DNA of 64,000 nt from Micromonospora chaiyaphumensis. Lineage in GTDB: Bacteria > Actinomycetota > Actinomycetes > Mycobacteriales > Micromonosporaceae. The DNA lies in contig NZ_FMCS01000008.1 of assembly GCF_900091435.1 (NCBI RefSeq), positions 124,001 through 188,000 of the forward strand, written 5' to 3'. Shown in pieces: positions 25,963-35,623 of this stretch. The position numbers and the translations under genes are program-made. The notes beneath the pieces were generated by a model that saw nothing but the letters and a program-made list of their open reading frames with translations, was not told the origin of the DNA and did no database searches. Within the stretch, counting starts at the first letter, position 1, and each line of letters starts with the position of its first letter.

Positions 25963-27132
25963 CTACTTGTCGATGTCGCCGACCACGAAGAACATCGAGC
26001 CCAGGATGGCGATCAGGTCCGGCACGAGGCAGCCCGGGAGCAGGGTCGCCAGCGCCTGCACGTTGGCGTACGAGGCGGTGCGCAGCTTGAGCCGCCAGGG
26101 CGTCTTCTCGCCCCGCGACACCAGGTAGTAGCCGTTGATGCCGAGCGGGTTCTCGGTCCAGGCGTAGGTGTGCCCCTCGGGCGCCTTCACGACCTTGGGC
26201 AGCCGGGTGTTCACCGGCCCGGTGAGCCGGTCGACCCGGTCCAGGCACTGCTCGGCGAGGTCCAGCGAGGCGTACACCTGGTCGAGCAGCACCTCGAAGC
26301 GGGCGTGGCAGTCCCCGGCGGTCTTGGTCACCACGGGCACGTCGAGCTGGTCGTAGGCCAGGTAGGGCTCGTCCCGGCGCAGGTCCAGGTCGAGCCCGGA
26401 GGCCCGGGCGACCGGCCCGGAGGCGCCGAACGCGGCGGCGTCGGCCGCCGACAGCACGCCCACCCCGACGGTGCGGGCCAGGAAGATGTCGTTGCGCCGG
26501 ATCAGGTTGTCCAGGTCGGGCATCCGGCGGCGGACCTCGCCGATGGCCGCCCGGGCCCGCCCGGTCCAGCCCGCCGGCACCTCCTCCTTGAGCCCGCCGA
26601 CCCGGTTGAACATGTAGTGGATCCGGCCGCCGGAGACCTCCTCCATCACCGCCTGGATGGTCTCCCGTTCGCGGAACGCGTAGAACATCGGCGTGATCGC
26701 GCCGATCTCCAGCGGGTAGGAGCCGAGGAACATCAGGTGGTTGAGCACCCGGTTCAGCTCGGCGAGCGCCATCCGCAGCCAGGTCGCCCGCTCCGGCACC
26801 TCCATGCCCATGAGCCGCTCGACGGCGAGCACCACGCCCAGCTCGTTGGAGAACGCGGAGAGCCAGTCGTGCCGGTTGGCCAGCACGATGATCTGCCGGT
26901 AGTCGCGCACCTCGAACAGCTTCTCGGCGCCCCGGTGCATGTAGCCGACGATCGGCTCGGCGGACACCACCCGCTCGCCGTCGAGCACCAGCTTGAGCCG
27001 GAGCACGCCGTGCGTCGACGGGTGCTGCGGCCCGATGTTGAGCACCATGTCGGTGCCGAGCTGCTCCCCGCCGGCCCCGGTGCCGACGGTCAGTTCGCGG
27101 AGGTCGCCGGCGTCGGTGGTCATGTCCGTCAT
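25963..27132 (-). CDS. nuoD: NuoD-like 49-kDa subunit of NADH-quinone oxidoreductase (orphan)
   Basis: 389 aa, homologous to complex I subunit D/NDUFS2, which helps form the quinone site. Seen: [125 protein letters not shown] and the C-terminus [19 protein letters not shown]. No other nuo gene is in the window, so it is an isolated copy. ATG 27132 overlaps the stop of the MidA-type methyltransferase gene (ATGA). Whether it replaces or supplements a main-operon NuoD cannot be told here. Confidence 0.93.
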   Translation of the reverse strand: MTDMTTDAGDLRELTVGTGAGGEQLGTDMVLNIGPQHPSTHGVLRLKLVLDGERVVSAEPIVGYMHRGAEKLFEVRDYRQIIVLANRHDWLSAFSNELGVVLAVERLMGMEVPERATWLRMALAELNRVLNHLMFLGSYPLEIGAITPMFYAFRERETIQAVMEEVSGGRIHYMFNRVGGLKEEVPAGWTGRARAAIGEVRRRMPDLDNLIRRNDIFLARTVGVGVLSAADAAAFGASGPVARASGLDLDLRRDEPYLAYDQLDVPVVTKTAGDCHARFEVLLDQVYASLDLAEQCLDRVDRLTGPVNTRLPKVVKAPEGHTYAWTENPLGINGYYLVSRGEKTPWRLKLRTASYANVQALATLLPGCLVPDLIAILGSMFFVVGDIDK

Positions 27133-28256
27133 CGTGCCATGAGCGGATTGAGGGTGACGCCGACCGGTTGCAGGAGCCACCAGTGCCCGCCGAGGCCGGC
27201 CGGGTCGGTCAGCTCGGCCACCGCCGACGCGGCGGCGAGCGCCCGCACGTAGCCGGCCGGGTCCCGCGAGGCCAGGCTCAGCGGCGGTCGCCCGCCGTCG
27301 GCCCCGAGCGCCCGCAGCCCCTCCCGCTGCGACACCAGGGTGTACGCACACCGCGCGACCCGCTCACCGGCAGAGGCGACCGAGTCGACGGCCACGTGCG
27401 CCGTCACGTCACACGATCCGTCCGGCACCGGCGCCACCTGCCGCCCACCCCGATACCCGGTCATCGTCCCGCCGGCCGGCCGACCCTCCCGCAGGTGCCC
27501 GTAGTCCACGGCCAACGCCACCCCCCGATCGAGGTGCGTGATCGCCGCCGCCCAGGCCTCATCCCGGCTCCGCCCCACCTCGCCACGCCCGCCCACCCCG
27601 TTGATCAAGAAGTTTGCGTCCGACTCCGGGCCCATTCCTGACGCAAACTTCTTGATCGACGCCGGGGCCGGGGCTGGGGCCGGGGCCGGGGTCGGGGCTG
27701 GGGCTGGGGCGGGCCACCACTGGTCCAGCCAGTCGGCGTCCTCGGCGTCGACCGGGTCACCCGTCGACTCCTCGCCCGTCGCCGGGTCCACCAGCAGATA
27801 CCGCCAGCCCTCGGGGGTGTGCACGGCAAGGTCCAGCGGGACGTTGTCCAGCCACTCGGTGGCCACCAGCAGCCCCGTGACGCCCTGCGGGATCTCGTCC
27901 ACCCACTCGATCTCCGCCGGCAGGTCGTCCGGTCGGGGCGCCTTCTCGACGGCGACGAGGCGTACCCGCTCGGCAAGCGGAAGCGGCGCGGCGGCGGGCT
28001 CCCCCGAAACCCGAAGCGCGACCGACAACGACCGCAACAGCTCCCCCCGACCGGCGCCCACGTCCACCACGTCGAGCCGCGCGGGATGGCCGAGGGCGGC
28101 ATCGACAGAAGACAGCAACCGAAGCAGACACGAGGAGAAGACCGGAGAGGCGTGGACGCTCGTGCGGAAGTGGGCCACGGGCCCCGGGCCGGAGACGAAG
28201 AAGCCGTCGGGCCCGTAGAGGGCCGTGGACATCGCCTCGCGCCAGCGGAGCGCCAT
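27129..28256 (-). CDS. MidA/NDUFAF7-type SAM-dependent methyltransferase (DUF185)
   Basis: 375 aa. Seen: the family start [47 protein letters not shown]-binding [50 protein letters not shown] and [34 protein letters not shown]. Mitochondrial NDUFAF7 of this family dimethylates an arginine in NDUFS2 during complex I assembly; here the gene is coupled to the NDUFS2 homologue. Residues ~180-220 are an insertion: an Ala-Pro run followed by a segment encoded by an 18-bp inverted repeat. Start ATG 28256 fits the conserved N-terminus. Confidence 0.85.
   Translation of the reverse strand: MALRWREAMSTALYGPDGFFVSGPGPVAHFRTSVHASPVFSSCLLRLLSSVDAALGHPARLDVVDVGAGRGELLRSLSVALRVSGEPAAAPLPLAERVRLVAVEKAPRPDDLPAEIEWVDEIPQGVTGLLVATEWLDNVPLDLAVHTPEGWRYLLVDPATGEESTGDPVDAEDADWLDQWWPAPAPAPTPAPAPAPAPASIKKFASGMGPESDANFLINGVGGRGEVGRSRDEAWAAAITHLDRGVALAVDYGHLREGRPAGGTMTGYRGGRQVAPVPDGSCDVTAHVAVDSVASAGERVARCAYTLVSQREGLRALGADGGRPPLSLASRDPAGYVRALAAASAVAELTDPAGLGGHWWLLQPVGVTLNPLMAR
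27603..27657. repeat. 55-bp inverted-repeat element inserted in frame in the methyltransferase gene
   Basis: Perfect 18-bp arms GATCAAGAAGTTTGCGTC (27603-27620) and its reverse complement (27640-27657) around a 19-base centre. The arms are about 44% GC in DNA that is otherwise far richer, so it looks foreign. On the gene strand it is read in frame without a stop. A GGCTGG/GGCCGG simple repeat (27661-27712, Ala-Pro codons) lies next to it. No obvious target duplication. No second copy is visible in this window. Confidence 0.85.
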
Positions 28257-28310
28257 CAGTTCATTCCTCGTTCAGGGGGCGTCACCGTGCCGACCCTACG
28301 GTGAGCGGAC

Positions 28311-29588
28311 ATGAGACGAACCGCGATCCCCGCGCTGGCCGTCGTGCCGCTGCTGCTGGTCGCCGCCCCCGCCGTGGCCGCGCCGGCGGCCGACACCCCG
28401 CGCCCGGTCCGGGCGGTGACCGAGACCGCCTCCCTCTTCGACGACGAGGCCGGTGGCGACGCGGACGCCGACGACCCGGCGATCTGGGTGCACCCGACCG
28501 ACCGGGCGGGCAGCCTGGTCATCGCCGCCGCGAAGAACGGCGGCCTGCGGGTGTACGACCTGCGGGCCCGTGAGCGGCAGTCGATCGCCACGCCGCCGGC
28601 CCCGGGACCCGACGACGAGCCCGGCCGATTCAACAACGTCGACCTGGTGGCCGGCTTCCGGCTGGGCGGGCGGGCCGCGGACCTGGCCGTGGTCACCGAC
28701 CGGGGGCGGGACACGCTGCGCTTCTACCGGATCGACCCGGTCACCCGGCGGCTCACGGACGTCACCGCTCCGGACGTGCCGTTCGCGTTCAGCCGGGACC
28801 AGGCCGAGGTGAACGAGCAGCGCACCGCGTACGGGCTGGGCACCTTCGTCGACGCCGACGGGGCCACGTACGCGGTGGTGAGCCGGCGCAGCACCCCCGA
28901 GGTGGGGGTGTTCCGCCTGGTGGAGCGGGCGGGCCGGGTCAGCTACCGGCCGGTGGACCGGCTCGTGCTCCCGTCGGCGTTCACCCTGCCGGACGGGACC
29001 ACGTGGTCGCCGTGCACCGACCCGGGCGACGGCCCGCAGGTCGAGGGGACCGTGGTGGATCCGGGCACCGGCGTGGTCTACCTGGCCCAGGAGAAGGTCG
29101 GCCTGTGGCGGACCCGGCTGGTCGGCGGCCGGTTCGCCGGCGCCCCGCGGCCGGTCGAGCGGGTCCACGAGTACGGCGTCCCGGCGGCGTTCGACCCCGA
29201 GCAGGACGACTGCGTGACCGACCTCTCCGCCGATCCGGGCTTCGGCGGGCGGATCGCCCAGGACGTCGAGGGGCTGACCATCCACCGGAGCGGCCGGCTG
29301 ACCGGCACCCTGATCGTCTCCAGCCAGGGCGACGACACCTTCTACACCTACGACCGGCGCACCAACCGGCCCACCGGGCGGTTCGCGGTGGTCGACGGCC
29401 GGGTCGACGGCGCGCAGGAGTGTGACGGCGCGGCGGTGACGGCCACCCCGTTGCCGGGCTTCTCGGGGGGCCTGCTGGTGGTGCACGACGGCCGGAACAC
29501 CCCGGAGACGCCGGGCGGGGACGGCGAGGCGCGCCCCGACACGGACTTCAAGTTCGTCGACGCGGGCTTCCTGCGCGACCGGCGCTGA
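28311..29588 (+). CDS. Secreted beta-propeller phytase-like protein
   Basis: 425 aa with a Sec signal peptide (MRRTAIPALAVVPLLLVAAPAVAA). The mature protein has the hallmarks of beta-propeller phytases, which release phosphate from phytate using calcium: DADDPAIWVHP, RFNNVDLVAGF, QVEGTVVD, AQDVEGLTIH, LIVSSQGDDTFYTYDRR and DGAQECDGAAVT, ending DTDFKFVDAGFLRDRR. ATG 28311 is 7 bases after TACGGT (28298-28303), so the transcript is probably leaderless. Divergent from the methyltransferase gene. Activity on phytate is inferred from family. Confidence 0.88.
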   Translation: MRRTAIPALAVVPLLLVAAPAVAAPAADTPRPVRAVTETASLFDDEAGGDADADDPAIWVHPTDRAGSLVIAAAKNGGLRVYDLRARERQSIATPPAPGPDDEPGRFNNVDLVAGFRLGGRAADLAVVTDRGRDTLRFYRIDPVTRRLTDVTAPDVPFAFSRDQAEVNEQRTAYGLGTFVDADGATYAVVSRRSTPEVGVFRLVERAGRVSYRPVDRLVLPSAFTLPDGTTWSPCTDPGDGPQVEGTVVDPGTGVVYLAQEKVGLWRTRLVGGRFAGAPRPVERVHEYGVPAAFDPEQDDCVTDLSADPGFGGRIAQDVEGLTIHRSGRLTGTLIVSSQGDDTFYTYDRRTNRPTGRFAVVDGRVDGAQECDGAAVTATPLPGFSGGLLVVHDGRNTPETPGGDGEARPDTDFKFVDAGFLRDRR

Positions 29589-29598
29589 CGTAACAGAA

Positions 29599-29628
29599 GG
29601 GGCCGCTCCGCGCTTCCGGAGGGGCCCC
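29599..29628 (+). terminator. Hairpin after the phytase-like gene
   Basis: Two-part stem GGGGCC (29599-29604) and CTCC (29606-29609) pairing with GGAG (29618-29621) and GGCCCC (29623-29628), one G-G mismatch, 8-base loop; 10 bases after the stop codon. Confidence 0.75.
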
Positions 29629-29733
29629 GTCGCGCCGTCGGTGAAGGTTTTCACACATCCTTGTTTCGGCTCTGTGGCCCCGGCGCATACTTGCGATCGA
29701 CCGGTACCCCCTTCGAGGACTGGATCGATTGCC

Positions 29734-30681
29734 ATGAGCGCACCGCTGCGTTCGCGTCCGGCCGCCCCGCACCGGGCCGCCGACGCCCCGCTCGTCTTCC
29801 CGCGCACCCTCACGGTCGGCGTGATCGGCGCCGGCCGGGTCGGCGCCGTGCTCGGCGCGGCCCTCGCCGCGGCCGGCCACCGGGTGGTCGCCGCCGCGGG
29901 TGCCTCCGGCGCCACCCGGGCCCGGATGGCGCTGCTGCTGCCCCAGACCCCCACCCGCTCCGCGGCCGCCGTGGCGCGCGCCGCCACCGACCTGCTGGTC
30001 GTCGCGGTCCCCGACGACGCCCTCGCCGGCGTGGTGGCCGGCCTGGCCGAGGCCGGCGCGCTGCGCCCCGGTCAGGTGGTCGCGCACACCTCCGGCGCGC
30101 ACGGGCTGGCCGTCCTCGCCCCGGCCGCCACAGTGGGCGCGCGGCCGCTCGCGCTGCACCCGGCCATGACCTTCACGGGTACGCCGGACGACCTCACCCG
30201 CCTCGCCGGCATCTCCTACGGGGTGACCGCCCCGGCCGAGCTGCGTCCGCTCGCCGCCCGGCTGGTGGCGGACCTGGGCGGCGTGCCCGAGTGGGTGGCG
30301 GAGGGCGACCGGCCGCTCTACCACGCGGCCCTGGCACACGGCGCGAACCACCTGGTGACCCTGGTCAACGAGGCGGCCGACCGGCTCCGTGACGCCGGGG
30401 TGGACCGGCCGGAGAAGGTGCTCGCCCCGCTGCTGCGGGCCGCCCTGGAGAACGCGTTGCGGCTCGGCGACGACGCGCTCACCGGCCCGGTCTCCCGGGG
30501 CGACGCGGGCACCGTACGCCGGCACCTGGAGCGGCTGGCCGCGACCGCCCCGGAATCCGTGCCCCCCTACCTGGCGTTGGCCCGACGGACGGCGGATCGC
30601 GCGATCGCGGCGGGCCGGCTGCGGCCGGCCGACGCGGCGCCGCTGCTGGACGTACTCGACGGTATGGAGGTTGCGGCCTGA
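29734..30681 (+). CDS. Rossmann-fold DUF2520 protein upstream of panC
   Basis: 315 aa. Seen: an NAD(P)-binding start [23 protein letters not shown] (residues ~25-47), [47 protein letters not shown], and the helical DUF2520 half with [20 protein letters not shown] and [16 protein letters not shown]. The fold matches ketopantoate/6-phosphogluconate-type dehydrogenases. The TGA overlaps the panC ATG (TGATG), so it may supply or use a pantothenate-pathway intermediate, for instance by reducing ketopantoate; this is inference from context. Start ATG 29734; longer frames lack support. Confidence 0.8.
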   Translation: MSAPLRSRPAAPHRAADAPLVFPRTLTVGVIGAGRVGAVLGAALAAAGHRVVAAAGASGATRARMALLLPQTPTRSAAAVARAATDLLVVAVPDDALAGVVAGLAEAGALRPGQVVAHTSGAHGLAVLAPAATVGARPLALHPAMTFTGTPDDLTRLAGISYGVTAPAELRPLAARLVADLGGVPEWVAEGDRPLYHAALAHGANHLVTLVNEAADRLRDAGVDRPEKVLAPLLRAALENALRLGDDALTGPVSRGDAGTVRRHLERLAATAPESVPPYLALARRTADRAIAAGRLRPADAAPLLDVLDGMEVAA

Positions 30682-31529
30682 TGACCGAGTTGGTGCACAC
30701 CCGCAAGGAGCTGGCGGCGGCCCGCGAGGGGCTGACCGGCACGGTCGGTGTGGTGATGACCATGGGTGCGCTGCACTCGGGGCACGAGACCCTGCTGCGG
30801 GCCGCCCGGGAGCGGGCCGACCACGTGCTCGTCACGATCTTCGTGAACCCGCTCCAGTTCGGCCCGAACGAGGACTTCGACCGCTACCCGCGCACGCTGG
30901 ACACCGACCTGGAGATCTGCCGGCGGGCCGGTGCGGACGTGGTCTTCGCTCCCGCCGTCGAGGACATGTACCCGGAGGGCCAGCCGAAGGTGCGGCTGAA
31001 CCCGGGGCCGCTCGGCGAGGACCTGGAGGGGCTGAGCCGCCCCGGCTTCTTCCACGGCGTGCTCACCGTGGTCCTGAAGCTGCTCCAGCTCACCCGCCCC
31101 GACCTGGCCTTCTTCGGCGAGAAGGACTACCAGCAGCTCACCCTGGTCCGGCGGATGGTCCGTGACCTGGACGTGCCGACGGAGATCGTCGGCGTGCCGA
31201 CCGTGCGCGAACCGGACGGGCTGGCCCTGTCCAGCCGCAACCGCTACCTGTCGGCGGACGAGCGGCAGGCCGCGCTGAGCCTCTCCGCGGCGCTGCGGGC
31301 CGGCGTCGCGGCCGCCGAGCAGGGCGCCGACGCCGGTGCGGTGCTGGCCGCCGCCCACCGGGCCTTCGACTCGGGTACGCCCGGCGCCCGCCTCGACTAC
31401 CTGGTGCTCACCGACGCCGACCTGGAGCCCGGCCCGGTCTCCGGCGCGGCGCGGCTGCTGGTCGCCGCCTGGGTGGGCGCCACCCGCCTGATCGACAACA
31501 CGGCGCTCCACCTCGCTCCGCGTTCCTGA
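30681..31529 (+). CDS. panC: Pantothenate synthetase PanC
   Basis: Condenses pantoate with beta-alanine using ATP. 282 aa. Seen: [20 protein letters not shown] (HIGH-type motif SGH), [51 protein letters not shown] and the KMSKS-type [11 protein letters not shown]. Starts in the TGATG overlap with the DUF2520 gene and is 32 bases before panD. Confidence 0.98.
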   Translation: MTELVHTRKELAAAREGLTGTVGVVMTMGALHSGHETLLRAARERADHVLVTIFVNPLQFGPNEDFDRYPRTLDTDLEICRRAGADVVFAPAVEDMYPEGQPKVRLNPGPLGEDLEGLSRPGFFHGVLTVVLKLLQLTRPDLAFFGEKDYQQLTLVRRMVRDLDVPTEIVGVPTVREPDGLALSSRNRYLSADERQAALSLSAALRAGVAAAEQGADAGAVLAAAHRAFDSGTPGARLDYLVLTDADLEPGPVSGAARLLVAAWVGATRLIDNTALHLAPRS

Positions 31530-31561
31530 CTCCACCAGCTTCTTTTCCGAAAGGCACTTCG

Positions 31562-31990
31562 ATGCTCCGGACCATGCTCAAGTCGAAGATCCACCGGGCC
31601 ACGGTGACCCAGGCCGACCTGCACTACGTCGGCTCGGTGACGGTGGACGAGGATCTGCTCGACGCGGCCGACCTCATCCCCGGCGAGCAGGTCGCGATCG
31701 TGGACATCACCAACGGCGCCCGGCTGGAGACCTACGTGATTCCCGGGCGGCGGGGCAGCGGCGTGATCGGCATCAACGGCGCCGCCGCGCACCTCGTGCA
31801 CCCGGGTGACCTGGTCATCCTCATCTCGTACGGGCAGATGGACGACGCCGAGGCGCGCGCGTACCAGCCCCGGGTGGTGCACGTCGACGCCGACAACAAG
31901 GTCGTCGACCTGACCGCCGACCCGACCACGGCCGCGCCGGGCACGGCCGGCGACCCCGTCCCCAACCCGCTGGCCGCCGCCCTCAACTGA
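31562..31990 (+). CDS. panD: Aspartate 1-decarboxylase PanD (proenzyme)
   Basis: Makes beta-alanine from aspartate; a pyruvoyl enzyme produced by self-cleavage. 142 aa. Seen: [25 protein letters not shown] with the cleavage pair Gly24-Ser25, [38 protein letters not shown]. The tail after ~120 is Pro/Ala-rich and dispensable-looking. AAAGG in the 32-base gap after panC precedes ATG 31562; panC-panD form one operon. Confidence 0.97.
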   Translation: MLRTMLKSKIHRATVTQADLHYVGSVTVDEDLLDAADLIPGEQVAIVDITNGARLETYVIPGRRGSGVIGINGAAAHLVHPGDLVILISYGQMDDAEARAYQPRVVHVDADNKVVDLTADPTTAAPGTAGDPVPNPLAAALN

Positions 31991-32086
31991 CCCGGGGCCG
32001 CACGCACGGTCTGTCACCGGAAGGTCATTTCCCGCTACCCTTGTCGGGCCGTCGGAATCGACGGTCGTCGGGCTGGGGGAGGCGCG

Positions 32087-32980
32087 ATGGGCCGGGCGAT
32101 GCGGAGTCTCGTCGCCGCGTTGGTCGCGGGGGCGGCGCTGGCCGGTTGTGCCTCGGCGGGCGGCCTCGACGGGGATCTCACCGACGACTGGGGCGCGCTG
32201 CCGCCGGCCGGCGCGTTCACCCCGGCCGCCGGGGCCTGCCAGGTCGCCGACTTCACCCCCACGGTGAGCCTGTCGGGCTACGACCCGGTCGGCTGCGACC
32301 TGCCGCACCGGGTGGAGACGGTGCACGTGGGGACGTTCCCGGCGGAGCGGCCCGGTCCGCCGGCGCTCGGCTCGCCCGGGCTGCGTGCCGCCTTCGCCGA
32401 GTGCGACACCCGGGCCGGCGGCTACCTCGGCGACAACTGGCGGGCGGGCCGGCTGCGGCTGGCCGTGGCGCTGCCCACCGGGCCGGGCTGGGCGGCCGGG
32501 TCCCGCTGGTACCGCTGCGACCTGACCGAGTTGACCACGGTCGAGGCGGCGGCGACCGTGGTGACCCGGACGGGCAGCCTGCGGGACGCGCTCAAGGGGC
32601 CGTCCCCGCTGCGCCTGGGCTGCCAGCGCACCGGCCGGGACGCCCGCCGGGTGCAGACCCTCACCCCGGTCGACTGCCGCACCGCGCACGACGCCGAGTT
32701 CGTCGGGGTGTGGGCGGCGCCGGACCGCCCGTACCCGACGAAGGACGCGGACTGGGCGCCCCTCTACACCGGCTGCAACAGCGTCCTGGCCCGGTACGCC
32801 GGCGTGCCCGACGACCCGACCCTGCGGTTCCGCAGCGGCGTGGTGGTCCGCCCGCCCGGCGCCGGCCGGTGGGCGGCCGGTGACCGGGGCGTGCGCTGCT
32901 ATCTCTGGCTGAGCGACCGCACGGTGACCGCCTCGCTCAAGGGGGCCGGCACGGCGGGCCTCCCGGTCCGGACGAGGTAG
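32087..32980 (+). CDS. Lipoprotein with two septum-formation-type domains
   Basis: 297 aa. Lipoprotein signal (LVAALVAGAALAGC, Cys near residue 23). Two repeated cysteine-bearing halves: FTPAAGACQVADF...VGCDLPHRVETVHVGTF...FAECDTRAGGYLGDNWR...RWYRCDL, then LRLGCQRTG...VDCRTAHDAEFVGVW...YTGCNSVLARYAG...GVRCYLW. This cysteine/His pattern fits the Septum_form family. GGGGGAGG directly precedes ATG 32087. A candidate -10 TACCCT is at 32036-32041. The exact function is unknown. Confidence 0.75.
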   Translation: MGRAMRSLVAALVAGAALAGCASAGGLDGDLTDDWGALPPAGAFTPAAGACQVADFTPTVSLSGYDPVGCDLPHRVETVHVGTFPAERPGPPALGSPGLRAAFAECDTRAGGYLGDNWRAGRLRLAVALPTGPGWAAGSRWYRCDLTELTTVEAAATVVTRTGSLRDALKGPSPLRLGCQRTGRDARRVQTLTPVDCRTAHDAEFVGVWAAPDRPYPTKDADWAPLYTGCNSVLARYAGVPDDPTLRFRSGVVVRPPGAGRWAAGDRGVRCYLWLSDRTVTASLKGAGTAGLPVRTR

Positions 32981-33041
32981 CCGAAACCACTCGTCCCGCC
33001 CCCGCCGCCCGGGACGAGAGCCCTTCGGGTTGACTGTGTTC

Positions 33042-34727
33042 ATGGACCTTCCGACCGTCGACCTGCCGGCCCTGCCGAGGCTGCTCGCCGCGCCCGCACC
33101 CGGCTGGGTGGAGACCACCGACGTCATCGTCGTCGGCTCCGGGGTCGCCGGGCTGACCGCCGCGCTGCACCTGCGCGAGGCCGGCCTGCACGTCACCGTG
33201 GTCACCAAGGTCAATATGGACGAGGGCTCGACCCGCTGGGCGCAGGGCGGCATCGCCGCGGTGCTCGACCCGGCGGACACGCCGGCCGCGCACGCGTACG
33301 ACACCGAGGTGGCCGGCGTCGGCCTGTGCGACCCGGCGGCGGTCCGGGTCCTGGTCGAGGAGGGCCCGACCCGGCTGCGCGAGCTGATGCGGATCGGGGC
33401 GGAGTTCGACCGCAACCCGGACGGCTCGCTGATGCTCACGCGCGAGGGCGGCCACCGGGCCGACCGGATCGTGCACGCGGGCGGCGACGCCACCGGGGCC
33501 GAGGTGCAGCGGGCGCTGCACGCCGCGGTCCACCGCGACCCATGGATCCGGCTCGTCGAGCACGCCCTGGTGCTGGACCTGCTGCGCGCTCCCGGTGACG
33601 GGCCGGACGGGCTCGGCCCGGCCTGCGGGATCACCCTGCACGTGCTCGGTGAGGGCAGCGAGGACGGCGTCGGGGCCATCCTGGGCCGGGCCGTGGTGCT
33701 GGCCACCGGCGGGATGGGCCAGATCTTCGCGGCCACCACGAACCCGGCGGTCTCCACCGGCGACGGCGTGGCGCTCGCGCTGCGGGCCGGCGCGGCGGTC
33801 ACCGACCTGGAGTTCGTGCAGTTCCACCCGACCGCGTTGATCGTGCCGCCCGGTGAGCCGGGCGCGGGCCTCGCCCAGCAGCCGCTGGTCTCCGAGGCGC
33901 TGCGCGGCGAGGGCGCCCACCTGGTCGACGGCGACGGCAAGCGGTTCATGGTGGGCCAGCACGAGCTGGCCGAGCTGGCGCCCCGCGACGTGGTGGCCAA
34001 GGGCATCCACCGGGTGCTGGTGGCCACCGGCGCCGATCACGTCTGGCTGGACGCCCGCCACCTGGGCGGCGACTTCCTGGCCCGGCGCTTCCCGACCATC
34101 GTGGCCTCCTGCCTGGCCATCGGGGTCGACCCGGCCACCGACCTCATCCCGGTCGCCCCGGCCGCCCACTACGCCTCCGGCGGCGTCCGGACCGACCTGC
34201 GCGGTCGCACCTCCATCCCCGGCCTGTACGCCTGCGGCGAGGTCGCCTGCACGGGCGTGCACGGCGCCAACCGGCTGGCCAGCAACTCGCTGCTGGAGGG
34301 GCTGGTCTTCTCCCGCCGGATCGCCGAGGACATCGCCGCCGGGCTGCCGGAGCAGGCGAAGCCGGCCGAGGTCGGCGCCTGGGTGGGCGGCCAGGGCTGG
34401 CTGGTGCCGGCGGGCGCCACCCTCACCCTGCAACGGGCCATGACCCGGGGCGCCGGGGTGCTCCGGTCGGCGCCGGGGCTCGCCGGGACCGCCGCCACCC
34501 TCACCGAGGTGGGCCAGGCCCGCGGCGTGCCGCGCACCGCGGACTGGGAGGCGACGAACCTGCTCACCGTGGCGTCCACGCTGGTCGCCGCCGCGTACGC
34601 CCGCCGCGAGACCCGGGGCTGCCACTGGCGGGAGGACTTCCCGACGGCCGACGAACGGTGGCGGGGCCACCTCGTGGCCGGGATCGGGACGGAGGGCTTC
34701 TTGAACGAGCGCTGGGAGGCACAGTGA
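33042..34727 (+). CDS. nadB: L-aspartate oxidase NadB
   Basis: FAD enzyme converting aspartate to iminoaspartate, first step of de novo NAD synthesis. 561 aa from ATG 33042 (a TTG at 33030 is possible). Seen: DVIVVGSGVAGLTAALHLREAG (FAD), DEGSTRWAQGGIAAVLDPAD, REGGHRADRIVHAGGDATG, LATGGMGQIFAATTNP, LEFVQFHPTAL, HYASGGVRTDLRGRTSIPGLYACGEVACTGVHGANRLASNSLLEGLVF. Its stop overlaps nadC (GTGA). No quinolinate synthase (nadA) gene is next to it in this window. Confidence 0.97.
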   Translation: MDLPTVDLPALPRLLAAPAPGWVETTDVIVVGSGVAGLTAALHLREAGLHVTVVTKVNMDEGSTRWAQGGIAAVLDPADTPAAHAYDTEVAGVGLCDPAAVRVLVEEGPTRLRELMRIGAEFDRNPDGSLMLTREGGHRADRIVHAGGDATGAEVQRALHAAVHRDPWIRLVEHALVLDLLRAPGDGPDGLGPACGITLHVLGEGSEDGVGAILGRAVVLATGGMGQIFAATTNPAVSTGDGVALALRAGAAVTDLEFVQFHPTALIVPPGEPGAGLAQQPLVSEALRGEGAHLVDGDGKRFMVGQHELAELAPRDVVAKGIHRVLVATGADHVWLDARHLGGDFLARRFPTIVASCLAIGVDPATDLIPVAPAAHYASGGVRTDLRGRTSIPGLYACGEVACTGVHGANRLASNSLLEGLVFSRRIAEDIAAGLPEQAKPAEVGAWVGGQGWLVPAGATLTLQRAMTRGAGVLRSAPGLAGTAATLTEVGQARGVPRTADWEATNLLTVASTLVAAAYARRETRGCHWREDFPTADERWRGHLVAGIGTEGFLNERWEAQ

Positions 34728-35620
34728 GGAAGTCGACGGAGCGGGCGCTGCGGGACGGTGGCCTGGACCCGGAGCGGGTCCGGCGCGTGATCGTCGACGC
34801 GCTCACCGAGGACCTGGGGCCGGACTTCCTCGACGTGACCAGCGTCGCCACGATCCCGGACGCGCAGAACGACACCGCCGACCTGGTCGCCCGCGCCGAC
34901 GGCGTGGTGGCCGGGCTGCCGGTGGCCGCGGCCGTGTTCGAGCTGGTGGGCGAGCTGACCGGGGCGGACCGTACGGTCGAGGTGTCGCTCGTGGCCCAGG
35001 ACGGGCAGCGGGTGGCGCGCGGCGACGTGCTGGCCACGATGACCGGCCCGACCCGGCTGCTGCTCACCGCCGAGCGGACGGCGCTCAACCTGCTCTCCCG
35101 GATGTCCGGGGTGGCCACGCACACCCGGGCCTGGGCCGACGCGCTGGCCGGCACCAAGGCGACCGTGCTCGACACCCGCAAGACCACCCCCGGCCTGCGG
35201 GCCCTGGAGAAGTACGCGGTCCGCGCCGGCGGCGGCACCAACAAGCGGATGGGCCTGCACGACGTCGCCATGATCAAGGACAACCACAAGGTGGCCGCGG
35301 GTGGGATCGGGGCGGCCTTCCGCCGGGTCCGGGAGGCGTTCCCGGACGTGCCGGTGCAGGTGGAGGTGGACACCCTGGCCGAGGCCGTGGAGGCGGTGGA
35401 GGCCGGTGCCCGCTTCCTGCTGCTGGACAACATGACCCCGGCGCAGCTGCGCGAGGTGGTCGCCGCCGTGGGCGACCGGGCGGAGCTGGAGGCGACCGGC
35501 GGGCTCACCCTGCCGGTGGCCGCCGAGTACGGGGCGACCGGCGTCGACTTCCTCTCCGTCGGCGCGCTCACCCACTCGTCGCCGATCCTCGACATCGCGC
35601 TGGACCTGCGGGAGGAGTGA
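34724..35620 (+). CDS. nadC: Nicotinate-nucleotide pyrophosphorylase NadC
   Basis: Converts quinolinate and PRPP to nicotinate mononucleotide. 298 aa. Seen: ALTEDLGPDFLDVTSVATIP, TAERTALNLLSRMSGVATHTR, TVLDTRKTTPGLRALEKYAVRAGGGTNKRMGLHDVAMIKDNH, QVEVDTLAEAVEAVEAGARFLLLDNM and LEATGGLTL...VDFLSVGALTHS. GTG 34724 overlaps the nadB stop; AGGCA lies before it. The stop is 3 bases from the convergent gene. Confidence 0.97.
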   Translation: MRKSTERALRDGGLDPERVRRVIVDALTEDLGPDFLDVTSVATIPDAQNDTADLVARADGVVAGLPVAAAVFELVGELTGADRTVEVSLVAQDGQRVARGDVLATMTGPTRLLLTAERTALNLLSRMSGVATHTRAWADALAGTKATVLDTRKTTPGLRALEKYAVRAGGGTNKRMGLHDVAMIKDNHKVAAGGIGAAFRRVREAFPDVPVQVEVDTLAEAVEAVEAGARFLLLDNMTPAQLREVVAAVGDRAELEATGGLTLPVAAEYGATGVDFLSVGALTHSSPILDIALDLREE

Positions 35621-35623
35621 CGG

